Numbered from the stretch's first letter, positions 51,907 to 59,812 are shown. The stretch: 64,000 nt of DNA from Sva-07 sp963728355 (GCA_963728355.1 CAVSJQ010000014.1:62001-126000); one strand, 5' to 3'. Notes: generated by a model from the letters alone, not told the origin. Made by a program: numbers and translations.

Positions 51907-51949
51907 GCGTTCGCAGTTGGCCGTATCGGTTACGGGAAACTGCGAACGC
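51907..51949. repeat. Palindrome C of the 51.9-52.4 kb cluster
   Basis: GCGTTCGCAGTT (51907-51918) pairs with AACTGCGAACGC (51938-51949). A nested CCGTA/TACGG stem (51921-51925, 51931-51935) makes one long hairpin. Located 78 nt after the mannosyltransferase stop. Confidence 0.85.
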
Positions 51950-51965
51950 ACCGGGGGCCGGGCGA

Positions 51966-52010
51966 TGCGTTCGCAGTTGGCCGTACATAGCCCGGCAAGG
52001 TGCGAACGCA
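51966..52010. repeat. Palindrome D of the cluster
   Basis: TGCGTTCGCA (51966-51975) pairs with TGCGAACGCA (52001-52010); the inner part pairs only loosely. Its left half is nearly identical to palindrome C (TGCGTTCGCAGTTGGCCGTA), so the two are recent relatives, but the right inner part differs. Confidence 0.8.
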
Positions 52011-52029
52011 CCGGGGCGCCTTCCGATGA

Positions 52030-52069
52030 GTTCGCAGTTCTCCGCGCCATCCGCGGGAGAACTGCGAAC
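52030..52069. repeat. Palindrome E of the cluster
   Basis: GTTCGCAGTTCTCC (52030-52043) pairs perfectly with GGAGAACTGCGAAC (52056-52069) over 12 nt, in part paired as well (GCG/CGC). It shares the GTTCGCAGTT core with C and D, but extends inward with a new paired sequence. Confidence 0.85.
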
Positions 52070-52087
52070 GCCGCGGCGGCGGGGCAT

Positions 52088-52160
52088 GCGGTCGACCTTT
52101 GGCCCGCTCCGTCGGGCGCGGTCGTCCTGACGCCCGCCTACCGGGCCAAAGGACGACCGC
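52088..52160. repeat. Palindrome F with 19-bp arms
   Basis: GCGGTCGACCTTTGGCCCG (52088-52106) pairs with CGGGCCAAAGGACGACCGC (52142-52160), one mismatch. The 35-nt interior can fold on itself (GGGCG/CGCCC). Its right arm is the first unit of the tandem repeat described next. Confidence 0.8.
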
Positions 52161-52255
52161 GACGTCGGGTCCGGGCCAAAGGACGACCGCGACGTCGGGT
52201 CCGGGCGCCAAAGGACGACCGCGACGTCGGGTCCGGGCGCCAAAGGACGACCGCG
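52141..52255 (+). repeat. Tandem repeat, 30-32-bp unit, nearly four copies
   Basis: Units begin CCGGGCCAAAGGACGACCGC and end GACGTCGGGT. Copies lie at 52141-52170 and 52171-52200 (identical), 52201-52232 (two-base GC insertion) and 52233-52255 (cut short). There is no unique spacer between them, so it is not a CRISPR array. Each unit contains the right arm of palindrome F. Confidence 0.9.
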
Positions 52256-52299
52256 CCCCGGACCGCGGGCCGCGTCCCCGGCGGACAGGCGCATGGCGA

Positions 52300-52354
52300 G
52301 GCGCGGCCGTCCCGCCCTCCTACCTGCCGAAGTGGAGGGTGGGACGGGCGCGCC
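52300..52354. repeat. Palindrome G with 21-bp arms plus extra arm copy
   Basis: 52300-52320 (GGCGCGGCCGTCCCGCCCTC...) pairs with 52334-52354 over 13 nt, with one mismatch and one G-U-type pair. A further copy of GGACGGGCGCGCC, the end of the right arm, follows at 52360-52372. It ends 22 nt before the leftward YjbQ stop. Confidence 0.8.
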
Positions 52355-52393
52355 TACTCGGACGGGCGCGCCACCCTCCGCCGCGATCGAGGT

Positions 52394-52834
52394 CTACGTC
52401 AAGCCCTGCCGGCCGCCCTCCCCCCAGGCGGTGGCGAGGAGCGAGCGGGCGCCGCCGCGGTCGCGGTGCTCGCAGAGGAAGATCCCCTGCCAGGTGCCGA
52501 GCGCCGGGCGCCCGTCGCGCAGCGGCAGGGTCAGGGACGGTCCCATCAGCGCCGCCTTGACGTGGGCGGGCATGTCGTCGTCGCCCTCCAGCGTGTGGGT
52601 CCAGTGCGACGCGCCTTCGGGTACCGCCCGATCGAGCCAGGCATCGAGGTCGCGGCGCACCTCCGGCGAGGCGTTCTCGTTCAGCGCCAGCGAGGCCGAG
52701 GTGTGCTGGATCAGCAGGTGGAGGACGCCGACGCCGAAGTCGCCCAGCCCAGGCAGCTCGCCGAGCACCTCGTCGGTGACCAGGTGGATGCCGCGCGGGC
52801 GCGGCGCGAGGCGGATCGTCCGCTGCAGCCACAT
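52394..52834 (-). CDS. YjbQ/UPF0047 family protein
   Basis: Compact 146-residue protein of the YjbQ family, whose members show thiamin-phosphate synthase activity in vitro and are otherwise uncharacterised. The family markers are LHLLIQHTSASLALNENASP and the end GTWQGIFLCEHRDRG; the histidine and glutamate cluster is intact, with MPAHVKAALMGPSLTLPL between them. ATG at 52834 is the start. It is convergent with the palindrome cluster and follows the NRAMP-like gene's end by 77 nt. Confidence 0.92.
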   Translation of the reverse strand: MWLQRTIRLAPRPRGIHLVTDEVLGELPGLGDFGVGVLHLLIQHTSASLALNENASPEVRRDLDAWLDRAVPEGASHWTHTLEGDDDMPAHVKAALMGPSLTLPLRDGRPALGTWQGIFLCEHRDRGGARSLLATAWGEGGRQGLT

Positions 52835-52911
52835 GGCCCGAGCCTACGGGTTCGGCGACGCAGGCCCCGGATGGTGACTCCACGGCGGGCCGTGGGGCGC
52901 GCCCGCCCCGG

Positions 52912-54216
52912 TCAGAGGCCGAGGACGGTGACGACGACCAGGATCAGCGACAGGGTCGAGGTGACCAGGACGGTCGCGGCGGTCACCCAGTCGACCGGAC
53001 CGCGGTTGCGGTGCTCCCCCATCAGCTCCTCGTTGCGCGCCAGTCGCCAGACGAAGAAGAGGTTCACCGGCAGCAGCAGGCCGTTCACCACCTGCACGCC
53101 GACCAGGAGCGCGATCACCGGCACGCCGGGGACCATCGCGACGACCGTGGAGATGAGGATCATCGCCGTGATCAGCCCCATGAAGACCGGCGCCTCCTCG
53201 GTCCGCCGCCCGATCCCCTTTTCGAAGCCGAGGCTCTCGGCGACGACGTAGGAGGTGGCAATCGGCAGGATCGCCGCGGCCAGCAGGCTGGCGCCGAGCA
53301 GCCCGACCCCGAAGAGCAGCTCGGCGTACTGCCCGGCCAGGGGCTCCAGGGCCTTCGCCGCGTCCGCCGCCGAGCCGATCGAGTGGATGCCCGACACATA
53401 CAGCGTCGCCCCGGTGGCGACGATGATGAACGCGGCGATCAGGTCGGCGAAGACCGCTCCCCCCACCGCCTCGCGCGACTCGGCCTGCAGGTCGGCCTCG
53501 GTCGCCCCCCGCTCGACCACCGCCGACTGCAGGTAGAGCTGCATGTACGGGGTGATCGTCGTCCCCGCCATCGCCACGAAGAGCAGCAGGAAGGTGGAGC
53601 TGGTGTGCATCTGCGGCACCAGCAGCGCGTGGCCGACCTGCCCCCAGTCGGGGTGGGCGAGGATCGCCGCCACCGGATAGGCGAAGAAGGGGATCGTCAG
53701 CCAGATGAAGACCCGCTCGGCGCTGCGATAGGAGCCGCGCACGATGACCAGCCAGATGCCGATCGCGGCGATCGGCACCGAGACCTGGGCCGGGACGCCC
53801 GCCAGCCCCAGCGCCGCCCCCACCCCGACGAAGTCGGAGATGCAGATGCCGAAGTTGGCGACCAGCACGCAGAGGGTCGCGAAGGCCGACCAGCGGATCC
53901 CGTACCGCTCGCGGATCAGCTCGGCGAGCCCCTTGCCGGTCACCGCCCCCATCCGCGCCGCCGAGCGCTGCACGAGCGCCAGCGAGACGGTGATCAGCAC
54001 CATCGCCCAGAGCAGCGTGTAGCCGTACCGGGCGCCGACTTCGGAGTAGGTGGCGATGCCGCCGGCGTCGTTGCCCGCGTTGGCGGCGATCAGCCCGGGC
54101 CCGAGCAGCCCGAGGAAGACGAGGACGCGGCTGCGGCGCGAGCGCAGCCGGGCAGGCAGGTGCGGCCGCGCCGAGAGGGCGGGCCGCAGCCGGCGCAGGC
54201 GACGGTCAATCCTCAC
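52912..54216 (-). CDS. NRAMP-related metal transporter with altered metal site
   Basis: Eleven-helix LeuT-fold membrane transporter (434 residues). The TM1 metal motif DPGN of Mn/Fe NRAMP proteins is N46-A-G-N here (LIAANAGNDAGGIATYSEVG). In TM6, where MPH carries the coordinating Met, the sequence is ITPYMQLYLQSA, so the methionine is threonine. These changes match the NRAMP-related Mg2+ transporters rather than Mn2+ importers. Its start overlaps by 11 nt the end of an MgtE_N/CBS gene, which supports magnesium as substrate. Confidence 0.85.
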   Translation of the reverse strand: MRIDRRLRRLRPALSARPHLPARLRSRRSRVLVFLGLLGPGLIAANAGNDAGGIATYSEVGARYGYTLLWAMVLITVSLALVQRSAARMGAVTGKGLAELIRERYGIRWSAFATLCVLVANFGICISDFVGVGAALGLAGVPAQVSVPIAAIGIWLVIVRGSYRSAERVFIWLTIPFFAYPVAAILAHPDWGQVGHALLVPQMHTSSTFLLLFVAMAGTTITPYMQLYLQSAVVERGATEADLQAESREAVGGAVFADLIAAFIIVATGATLYVSGIHSIGSAADAAKALEPLAGQYAELLFGVGLLGASLLAAAILPIATSYVVAESLGFEKGIGRRTEEAPVFMGLITAMILISTVVAMVPGVPVIALLVGVQVVNGLLLPVNLFFVWRLARNEELMGEHRNRGPVDWVTAATVLVTSTLSLILVVVTVLGL

Positions 54217-55483
54217 CGAGCAGCCCGAAGCGCCGGCGCCAGCCTTTCGGCAGGAGAACCTCGAGCACGTCGTCGACGGTGACGACGCCGACCATCCGTT
54301 CCTCGTCGTCGACCACCGCCGCAGCGGCCAGGTTGTAGTCGGCCATCAGCCGCGCGGTCTCCTCGAAGTCGGAGTCGGGCCGCAGGTGCGGCAGGTATTG
54401 GACTTCGAGGTCGACCAGCCCGGCGTCCGGCTCGGCGCGGACCAGCGCCGCCAGCGACACGGCGCCGATGAAGCGACGGTGGGCGTCCATCACCCAGACC
54501 GTCGCCAGGATCTCGTCCGGGAGGCGTGAGCGGCGGACCCGCTCCAGCGACTCGCCCGCGGTCGCCTGCCGGTAGACGCTGACGAAGTCGGGGCTCATCA
54601 GCCCGCCCGCCTCGGCCGGGTCGAAGCCGAGCAGGGCGCGGACCTTGCGCCGCGGCCCCGGCGGGAGCTGGTCGATCACCGCCTCGCGCCGCTCCTCGGC
54701 CAGCTCGGCGACCAGGTCGGCGGCGTCGTCGGGGGCCATCCGGGAGAGCAGTGCCGCCACTTCGGGGTCGGAGCGCTGCTCGACGAACTCGACCTGGTGG
54801 CGGGAGTCGAGCTCCTCGAAGACGTCGGCCTCGAGCTCCTCGTCGCCGCCGACCGCCTGGATGATCTCGGCGCCCTCGTCGTGGGACGCCGCCTCGACCA
54901 GGTCGGCGATCTCGGCCGGGTGCAGCCGCGCCAGCTTCGGGTGCAGGACCCGCAGGCCCGTCGCCGGGACGTCGCCGGAGAACGGCTCGAGCCCCGCCCA
55001 GTCGAGGAAGTCCCCGGTCGCGATCCGACCCGCCAGCGCCTTCGGCAGCAACCGGCGCAGGCCGCCGCGGGCGCCGGTGTCGACCCCGACCACCCGCCAC
55101 CAGCCGTCGAGCCGCGCCAGCTCGACCTCGTTGGCGCGCACGAGGCGGGCGCCCTCGACGTTGATCAGCTGGTGGTCGAGGACGTCGTGGCGCAGCAGGA
55201 CCTCGTCGGCGCGGCGCGCGAAGGGGCGCAGGTCGAGCTTCGCCTCGGTCAGCGCGACCGCCCCCGGCGCCACCGTCGCGACCCGCTCGGCGGGCACGTA
55301 GGAGCGCCGCCCGGCGACCGTCACCAGGAAGCCGGTGATCGGCGGGTAGCCTGCGCCGCCGAGGCGGACGATGAGGTCGTCGACGCGGCCCAGCCGGGCG
55401 CCGTCGGCGTCGCGCAACGCGCCGCCGAGGACCAGCGAGAGGTGGAGGACCTGCGGTGGGCGGGTGGGCGCGGCGGGCGGCAC
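54206..55483 (-). CDS. PRC-barrel, MgtE N-domain and CBS protein (no transport domain)
   Basis: Cytoplasmic sensor-like protein of 425 residues. Residues ~15-80 and ~90-160 form two PRC-barrel-like domains (LGRVDDLIVRLGGAGYPPIT, HQLINVEGARLVRANEVELA). Residues ~175-290 are the MgtE N-domain superhelix (LHPAEIADLVEAASHDEGAE, ALLSRMAPDDAADLVAELAE). Two CBS modules follow (EILATVWVMDAHRRFIGAVS, AAAVVDDEERMVGVVTVDDV). The MgtE transmembrane part is absent. In MgtE, N and CBS domains gate Mg2+ flow, so this protein probably gates the NRAMP-like channel encoded 11 nt overlapping downstream. Confidence 0.87.
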   Translation of the reverse strand: MPPAAPTRPPQVLHLSLVLGGALRDADGARLGRVDDLIVRLGGAGYPPITGFLVTVAGRRSYVPAERVATVAPGAVALTEAKLDLRPFARRADEVLLRHDVLDHQLINVEGARLVRANEVELARLDGWWRVVGVDTGARGGLRRLLPKALAGRIATGDFLDWAGLEPFSGDVPATGLRVLHPKLARLHPAEIADLVEAASHDEGAEIIQAVGGDEELEADVFEELDSRHQVEFVEQRSDPEVAALLSRMAPDDAADLVAELAEERREAVIDQLPPGPRRKVRALLGFDPAEAGGLMSPDFVSVYRQATAGESLERVRRSRLPDEILATVWVMDAHRRFIGAVSLAALVRAEPDAGLVDLEVQYLPHLRPDSDFEETARLMADYNLAAAAVVDDEERMVGVVTVDDVLEVLLPKGWRRRFGLLGED

Positions 55484-55585
55484 GCCGACAACCAGCCTCC
55501 AAGGAGGCCCGGATGAACAACGTGTCAGAATTACATCTAGGTCGGTGCCTCAACGGAGGCTCAATCCGGGTACCGTTGGCGCACC

Positions 55586-56716
55586 TTGGCGCGAATCCTC
55601 ATCCTCGGCGCGGGCTTCGGCGGCCTGGAGCTGAGCACCCGACTCTCGGAGGCGCTCGGCGACGCGGCCGAGGTCACGCTGATCGACAAGAGCGACTCCT
55701 TCGTCTTCGGCTACTCGAAGCTCGACCTGATGTTCGCCGGCGCGAGCCCCGAGGCGGTGCGCCTCCCGTACGCCGACTTCGTCCACCCCGGGGTGCGGCT
55801 GCTGCGCGAGACGATCACCGCGATCGACCCCGAGGCCAGGCGGGTGACCACCGACGCCGGTGTCCACGAGGCCGACCACCTGGTGATCGCCCTGGGCGCC
55901 GACTACGACCTCGACGCGACGCCGGGGCTGGCCGAGCTCGACAGCCAGTTCTACTCGGTGGAGGGCGCCGAAAGGCTCGCCCCGGCGATCGCCGGGTTCT
56001 CCTCCGGGCGGGCGCTGATCGGGGTCTGCGGGGCGCCCTACAAGTGCCCGCCGGCGCCCGGCGAGTGCGCCCTGCTGCTCGACGCGGAGCTGCGCCGGCG
56101 GGGCGTCCGCGAGGCCTGCGAGATCGTCTTCTCGACCCCGCTCCCCTCTCCCCTGCCGCCCTCGCCGGAGGCGTCGGCGGCCTTCGAGGCCGAATTCGAG
56201 CAGCGGGGGATCGAGCTGCGGACCGGCGCCGCGTTCGCGCGCCTCGATCCGGCGCGCAAGCTCGCGGTCTTCAAGGACGGCGCGGAGCTGGCCTTCGACC
56301 TGTTCCTCGGGGTGCCGAAGCACCGCGCTCCCGACGTGGTGCTGGCGAGCGGGCTCGCCGAGGACGGCTACGTGCCGGTCGACCCGGTGACGCTGGCCAC
56401 CAAGGTGCCCGGCGTCTGGGCGATCGGCGACGTCGCCGAGCTCGGCGTCCCGAAGGCGGGCGCCTTCGCCGAGGGCGGCGCCCGGACGGTCGCCGAGCAG
56501 CTGCTCGCGGCGGTGGCCGGTGGCCCGCCGGCGGAGCGCTACCGCGGCCAGGGCATCTGCTACATCGAGTTCGGCGAGGGCCGGATCGGCAGCGTCGACA
56601 TCGACTTCCTCTCCGGCCCGGAGCGGCGCGGCACGTTCAACGCGCCGAGCGCCGCGCAGATGGCGCGCAAGGAGCGGTTCGGCGCCGAGCGCCTGCGCCG
56701 CTGGTTCGGCCGGTAG
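55586..56716 (+). CDS. FAD-dependent pyridine nucleotide-disulfide oxidoreductase (SQR/NDH-2-like)
   Basis: Flavoprotein of 376 residues. FAD motif ILILGAGFGGLELSTRLSEA; a conserved cysteine in GVCGAPYKCPPAPGECALLL, where sulfide:quinone reductases keep their redox cysteines; and the second FAD motif VPGVWAIGDVAELGVPKAGA. Size and pattern are of sulfide-quinone-reductase or NADH dehydrogenase-2-like enzymes at the membrane surface. Electron donor uncertain. TTG at 55586, with TACCGT 9 nt before, is a probable leaderless start. Confidence 0.85.
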   Translation: MARILILGAGFGGLELSTRLSEALGDAAEVTLIDKSDSFVFGYSKLDLMFAGASPEAVRLPYADFVHPGVRLLRETITAIDPEARRVTTDAGVHEADHLVIALGADYDLDATPGLAELDSQFYSVEGAERLAPAIAGFSSGRALIGVCGAPYKCPPAPGECALLLDAELRRRGVREACEIVFSTPLPSPLPPSPEASAAFEAEFEQRGIELRTGAAFARLDPARKLAVFKDGAELAFDLFLGVPKHRAPDVVLASGLAEDGYVPVDPVTLATKVPGVWAIGDVAELGVPKAGAFAEGGARTVAEQLLAAVAGGPPAERYRGQGICYIEFGEGRIGSVDIDFLSGPERRGTFNAPSAAQMARKERFGAERLRRWFGR

Positions 56717-56833
56717 GCCGCCCGCCGCCACCGGTCAGGTTCTCCGCACGCAACATTTGGGCCCCGATGCAGGCCAAATTCGCGCGGTGGTCGTCGGGCG
56801 CCTCCCCCATGCCATTTCCATACCAATTTGTGC

Positions 56834-56862
56834 TTGACAGCACATCGGTCCGCCGTGAGGAT
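56834..56862 (+). promoter_or_regulatory. Sigma70-type promoter with inverted repeat on the -35
   Basis: TTGACA (56834-56839) and GAGGAT (56857-56862) are 17 nt apart. The -35 sits within GTGCT-TGAC-AGCAC, a 5-bp inverted repeat that could bind a repressor. It precedes the 64-residue zinc-ribbon gene by 46 nt. Confidence 0.55.
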
Positions 56863-56907
56863 CGGGAGGCCGGGAACCCCGACTCGACCCCGGCCCAAGG
56901 AGGAGAG

Positions 56908-57102
56908 ATGTTCCGCTGTGAACGGTGTGGAATCCGGTTCAGCACCGGTGCCCTGTCCGATCGAAGGGACTGCCCCCGGTGCAAGGCCCGGGACGGCGTC
57001 GCCGTCGAACTGACCTGGGAGCCGGCGCTCGCGACTCGCGCGGCCGCGCACCACAGGGCCCGCCCCGACCCTGAGCGCCTGGCCGCCGGCCCTCGCCGCT
57101 GA
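56908..57102 (+). CDS. Small zinc-ribbon protein, 64 aa
   Basis: Short protein with two CxxC pairs, CERCGIRFSTG and DCPRCKARDG, which form one zinc ribbon; the C-terminal ~30 residues are basic. Ideal AAGGAGGAG lies 6 nt before the ATG at 56908. Similar FmdB-like regulatory ribbons exist, but the function here is unknown. It has its own promoter with a strong -35. Confidence 0.72.
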   Translation: MFRCERCGIRFSTGALSDRRDCPRCKARDGVAVELTWEPALATRAAAHHRARPDPERLAAGPRR

Positions 57103-57178
57103 CCCCCGCGGCGGGCGGCCTGGACGGACGAGCGCCTCCAGGCCGCTCGCCCCGGCGGCGGCGGGTAAGACTTAGGGG

Positions 57179-58564
57179 ATGAGGCACCCTCTCCCGGCAG
57201 GCATCGCCGCCGCGCTGCTGATCGCCGCCGCGCTCGCGGGCTGTGGCTCGAGCGGCGAATCGAGCCCCGGCCAGGGCTCGAGCGCCTCCGGCCCCACCGC
57301 CAACGGCGCCGCGCCGCCCTTGGCGGGCGCCCGCGAATCGGTGACGCTCACCGTCCCCGCCTCCCTGCGCGGCGGCGACCTGCCCTCGCCCCACACCCTG
57401 AACGTGCCGAAGGGCTGGCGGGCCGGGCTCTGGGCGCGCGTCCCGGGGGCGCGGATGGAGGCGGTCACCCCGGAGGGGAACCTGCTGGTCAGCGAGCCCG
57501 GCAACGGGGCCGTGATCGAACTGCGCGGCGGTCAGGTGGCCGAAACCGAACAGGTCGTGCTCGGTGGCCTCGAATCACCGCAGGGCCTCGCCTTCGCCCG
57601 GCGCGGCGGCGGCTGGGTCCTCTACGTCGGCGAGTCCGACCAGATCGACCGCTACCCGTGGCGCGGGCAGGGCCGGGTCGGCCCAAGGGCGGTGATCGCT
57701 CCCGATCTGCCCGACCAGGAGCCGGCCGGCGACGACAACCACCGCCAGAAGGACGTCGTGGTGGCGCCGGACGGCACCGTGTACTTCGACGTCGGCAGCT
57801 CCTCCAACGCCTCCCCCACCGACCGTGGCTACGAACCGCCCCGCGGGCCGCGCGGGGTGATCGACTCGGTCGGCCCGCAAGGCGGCCCGGTGCGGGTGGT
57901 GATGATGGGTGTGCGCAACGGCGAGGGGCTGGCGGTGGCGCCCGACGGGAAGGTCTGGACGGCGGTCAACAACCGCGACGAAATCCCCTACCCCTTCCAC
58001 GGCGAATTCGGTGGCCAGAGCGAAGCCTTCGGCCAGGTGATCCGCTCCTACGTCGACGACCATCCGCCGGAGGAGGTCGTGCCGGTGAGCCAGGGCCGCG
58101 ACCTCGGCTGGCCGCTCTGCAACCCCGAACAGGGGCGCAACGACCCGCCCGGCTCGCCGACCGACATCCCGCTGGTGCCGGACGCCGTCAACAACCCCGG
58201 CGAAGAAGCCCTCGACTGCGGGAGGCTCGAGCCGATCGACGTCGGCCTGCCCGCCCACTCGGCGCCGCTCGGGATGTCGTTCCTGGAGGGGACCGAGGTG
58301 CCGGCGCCATGGTCGGGCGGCGCGGTGATCGCCGCGCACGGCTCCTGGGATCGCCAGGAGCCGCGCTCCCCGGCGATCCTCTGGCTGCGCTGGGACGCCG
58401 CCCGGCGGACCCTCGAGCCGGCCCGGACCCTGGTGGCCGGCTTCCAGGAAGCCAACGGGGAACGCTGGGGGCGACCGGTCGACGTCGTCCCCGGACCCGA
58501 AGGCGCCCTCTTCGTCAGCGACGACGCCGCGGGCGCCGTCTACAAGCTGACCCCGCCGGGGTAG
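57179..58564 (+). CDS. PQQ/glucose-sorbosone dehydrogenase-like lipoprotein
   Basis: Exported six-bladed propeller protein of 461 residues. The lipobox is LAGC after a short signal (AGIAAALLIAAA). The propeller begins NVPKGWRAGLWARVPGARME, and contains GLAVAPDGKVWTAVNNRDEI, the key histidine context NHRQKDVVVAPDGT and, near the end, SAPLGMSFLEGTEVPAPWSG. These match the soluble aldose sugar dehydrogenase/GSDH family that oxidises sugars at the outer face with PQQ or Ca2+. Substrate unknown. ATG lies 6 nt after AAGACT. GAA and GAG are about equal. Confidence 0.85.
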   Translation: MRHPLPAGIAAALLIAAALAGCGSSGESSPGQGSSASGPTANGAAPPLAGARESVTLTVPASLRGGDLPSPHTLNVPKGWRAGLWARVPGARMEAVTPEGNLLVSEPGNGAVIELRGGQVAETEQVVLGGLESPQGLAFARRGGGWVLYVGESDQIDRYPWRGQGRVGPRAVIAPDLPDQEPAGDDNHRQKDVVVAPDGTVYFDVGSSSNASPTDRGYEPPRGPRGVIDSVGPQGGPVRVVMMGVRNGEGLAVAPDGKVWTAVNNRDEIPYPFHGEFGGQSEAFGQVIRSYVDDHPPEEVVPVSQGRDLGWPLCNPEQGRNDPPGSPTDIPLVPDAVNNPGEEALDCGRLEPIDVGLPAHSAPLGMSFLEGTEVPAPWSGGAVIAAHGSWDRQEPRSPAILWLRWDAARRTLEPARTLVAGFQEANGERWGRPVDVVPGPEGALFVSDDAAGAVYKLTPPG

Positions 58565-58587
58565 GCCGCCCGCCGGCGTCGCACCGC

Positions 58588-58845
58588 TCAGCCGGGCTCG
58601 GGCCCGGTGCCCTCCTCGATCGCCTGGTAGTCGCGCGCCGTGCCGCCGGCCACCGCCATCGCGCCCTTGGCGACGAGGATCGCGTCCTCGGCGCTCCCGG
58701 CGTCGATCTGCAGCACGTGGCGCTTCATCCCGTCGCCCTTGAAGCCGGGTTCGGGCTCCTCGTGCAGGTAGACGCCGGCGTTGGTCAGCTGGGTGACGAC
58801 GCCGCGCGGCAGGTCGCCGCGACAGGTGACGGTGTAGATCGCCAT
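58588..58845 (-). CDS. Small conserved protein of unknown function, 85 aa
   Basis: Compact soluble protein starting MAIYTVTCRGDLPRGVVTQL, with a central KRHVLQIDAGSAEDAILVAK segment and an acidic end. Its alpha/beta pattern and length suggest a small ferredoxin-like or PII-type fold, but I recognise no family. It is convergent with the sugar-dehydrogenase gene (23 nt between). Function unknown. Confidence 0.65.
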   Translation of the reverse strand: MAIYTVTCRGDLPRGVVTQLTNAGVYLHEEPEPGFKGDGMKRHVLQIDAGSAEDAILVAKGAMAVAGGTARDYQAIEEGTGPEPG

Positions 58846-58923
58846 TCGGGCAGGCTAGTTACTGGCGCGGTCCGGCGGCAGGTCCGCCGCGGCGGCGCGA
58901 CGGAACGGCCGCCGGCGGGGCGC

Positions 58924-59631
58924 CTAGAGCAGGTCGGCGATCTCGTCCGGCGGCCCGCCGCGCAGCAGCCAGCGGTCGCCCTCGCGCTCGACCTGGCCGC
59001 CTTCGGCAAGCGCCGAGAGCGCCGTCGTCACCGACGGCCGGCGGGCGGCGACCAGTTCGCCCAGCAGTTCATGGGTGAGCGGCACCTCGACTGTCACCCC
59101 GTCGCGACCGATCCGCCCCCAGCGGTCGGCGAGCTGCCAGAGCAGGGCGTGCAGCCGGCGGTCGACGCGCGGCTGCTGGACGGCGGCCATGGTCAGCGCC
59201 AGGTGCCGGGCGCGCAGCATCGCCCGGTCGACCAGCTGGACGGCGACGCTCGGGAAGGTCGCCGTGCGACCGACGAAGCCCGCGTCGAGCACGGCGAGCC
59301 GGGCGGCGCCGGCCACCGTCCAGGAGGGCTCGAAGGGGAGGCTGGCGATCGCCCCGATCGTCTGCCAGGGCCGCAGCAGGTCGCCCGGGCCGAGCAGCTC
59401 GGCGCCGAAGCGGCCGCCCCGCCCGACCCGCCGCACGAGGAAGCCGGAGAGCAGCAGCAGGCCGAAGCCGCCGCGATCGGCTACCGTCGCCACCGGGTCC
59501 CACGGCCCCCGGCCGAGCTCGAGGACCGAGGCCAGACAGGCGCCCCGCGCGGCGACGAGGCGGTCGGCGTCGATGCCGATCGCCAGGTCGGGATCGGCGG
59601 TGAGAAGCTCGACACTGCCCATCGCATTCAT
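58924..59631 (-). CDS. CRP/FNR-like regulator, second paralogue
   Basis: A 235-residue predicted regulator closely related in layout to the one at 11097. The beta-roll domain (GFGLLLLSGFLVRRVGRGGR, ELLGPGDLLRPWQTIGAIAS) lacks a visible cyclic-nucleotide cassette. The C-terminal winged helix is VPLTHELLGELVAARRPSVT, sharing the reading helix with its paralogue. Starts at 59655, 59631 and 59622 are possible; 59631 (MNAMGSVELL) is chosen. It is divergent from the ClC gene and may control it. Confidence 0.8.
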   Translation of the reverse strand: MNAMGSVELLTADPDLAIGIDADRLVAARGACLASVLELGRGPWDPVATVADRGGFGLLLLSGFLVRRVGRGGRFGAELLGPGDLLRPWQTIGAIASLPFEPSWTVAGAARLAVLDAGFVGRTATFPSVAVQLVDRAMLRARHLALTMAAVQQPRVDRRLHALLWQLADRWGRIGRDGVTVEVPLTHELLGELVAARRPSVTTALSALAEGGQVEREGDRWLLRGGPPDEIADLL

Positions 59632-59812
59632 GGCGGCCGATCCTAACGGTGTCATAGATCTGACAAACGTTCCCGGGGTGCAGGCACTTTGCTGACCGGC
59701 GGCGATCCGCCGACAACCCCGCCCACATAGGTTTCAGTGCATCGCCTCGATCTCCCCGTTTCAGTCGCAGCCCAGACCGACCAGGTCGGATCGCCTGCGT
59801 TCGCTGTCGACG

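Noticed and set aside
52141..52255. Possible CRISPR array in the 30-bp repeats
   Set aside because: Copies are contiguous with no spacers, differ in length, and no cas genes are near.
51917..53251. Open frame of 444 codons through the palindrome cluster
   Set aside because: It is built from repeat translation and antisense of yjbQ; no domain or consistent composition.
55513..55585. ATG at 55513 with an ideal AAGGAGG, suggesting another gene or leader peptide
   Set aside because: The frame runs out of phase through the whole flavoprotein gene and gives non-protein-like sequence. GCCTCC-AA-GGAGGC is symmetric, so the motif probably serves the leftward gene starting at 55483.
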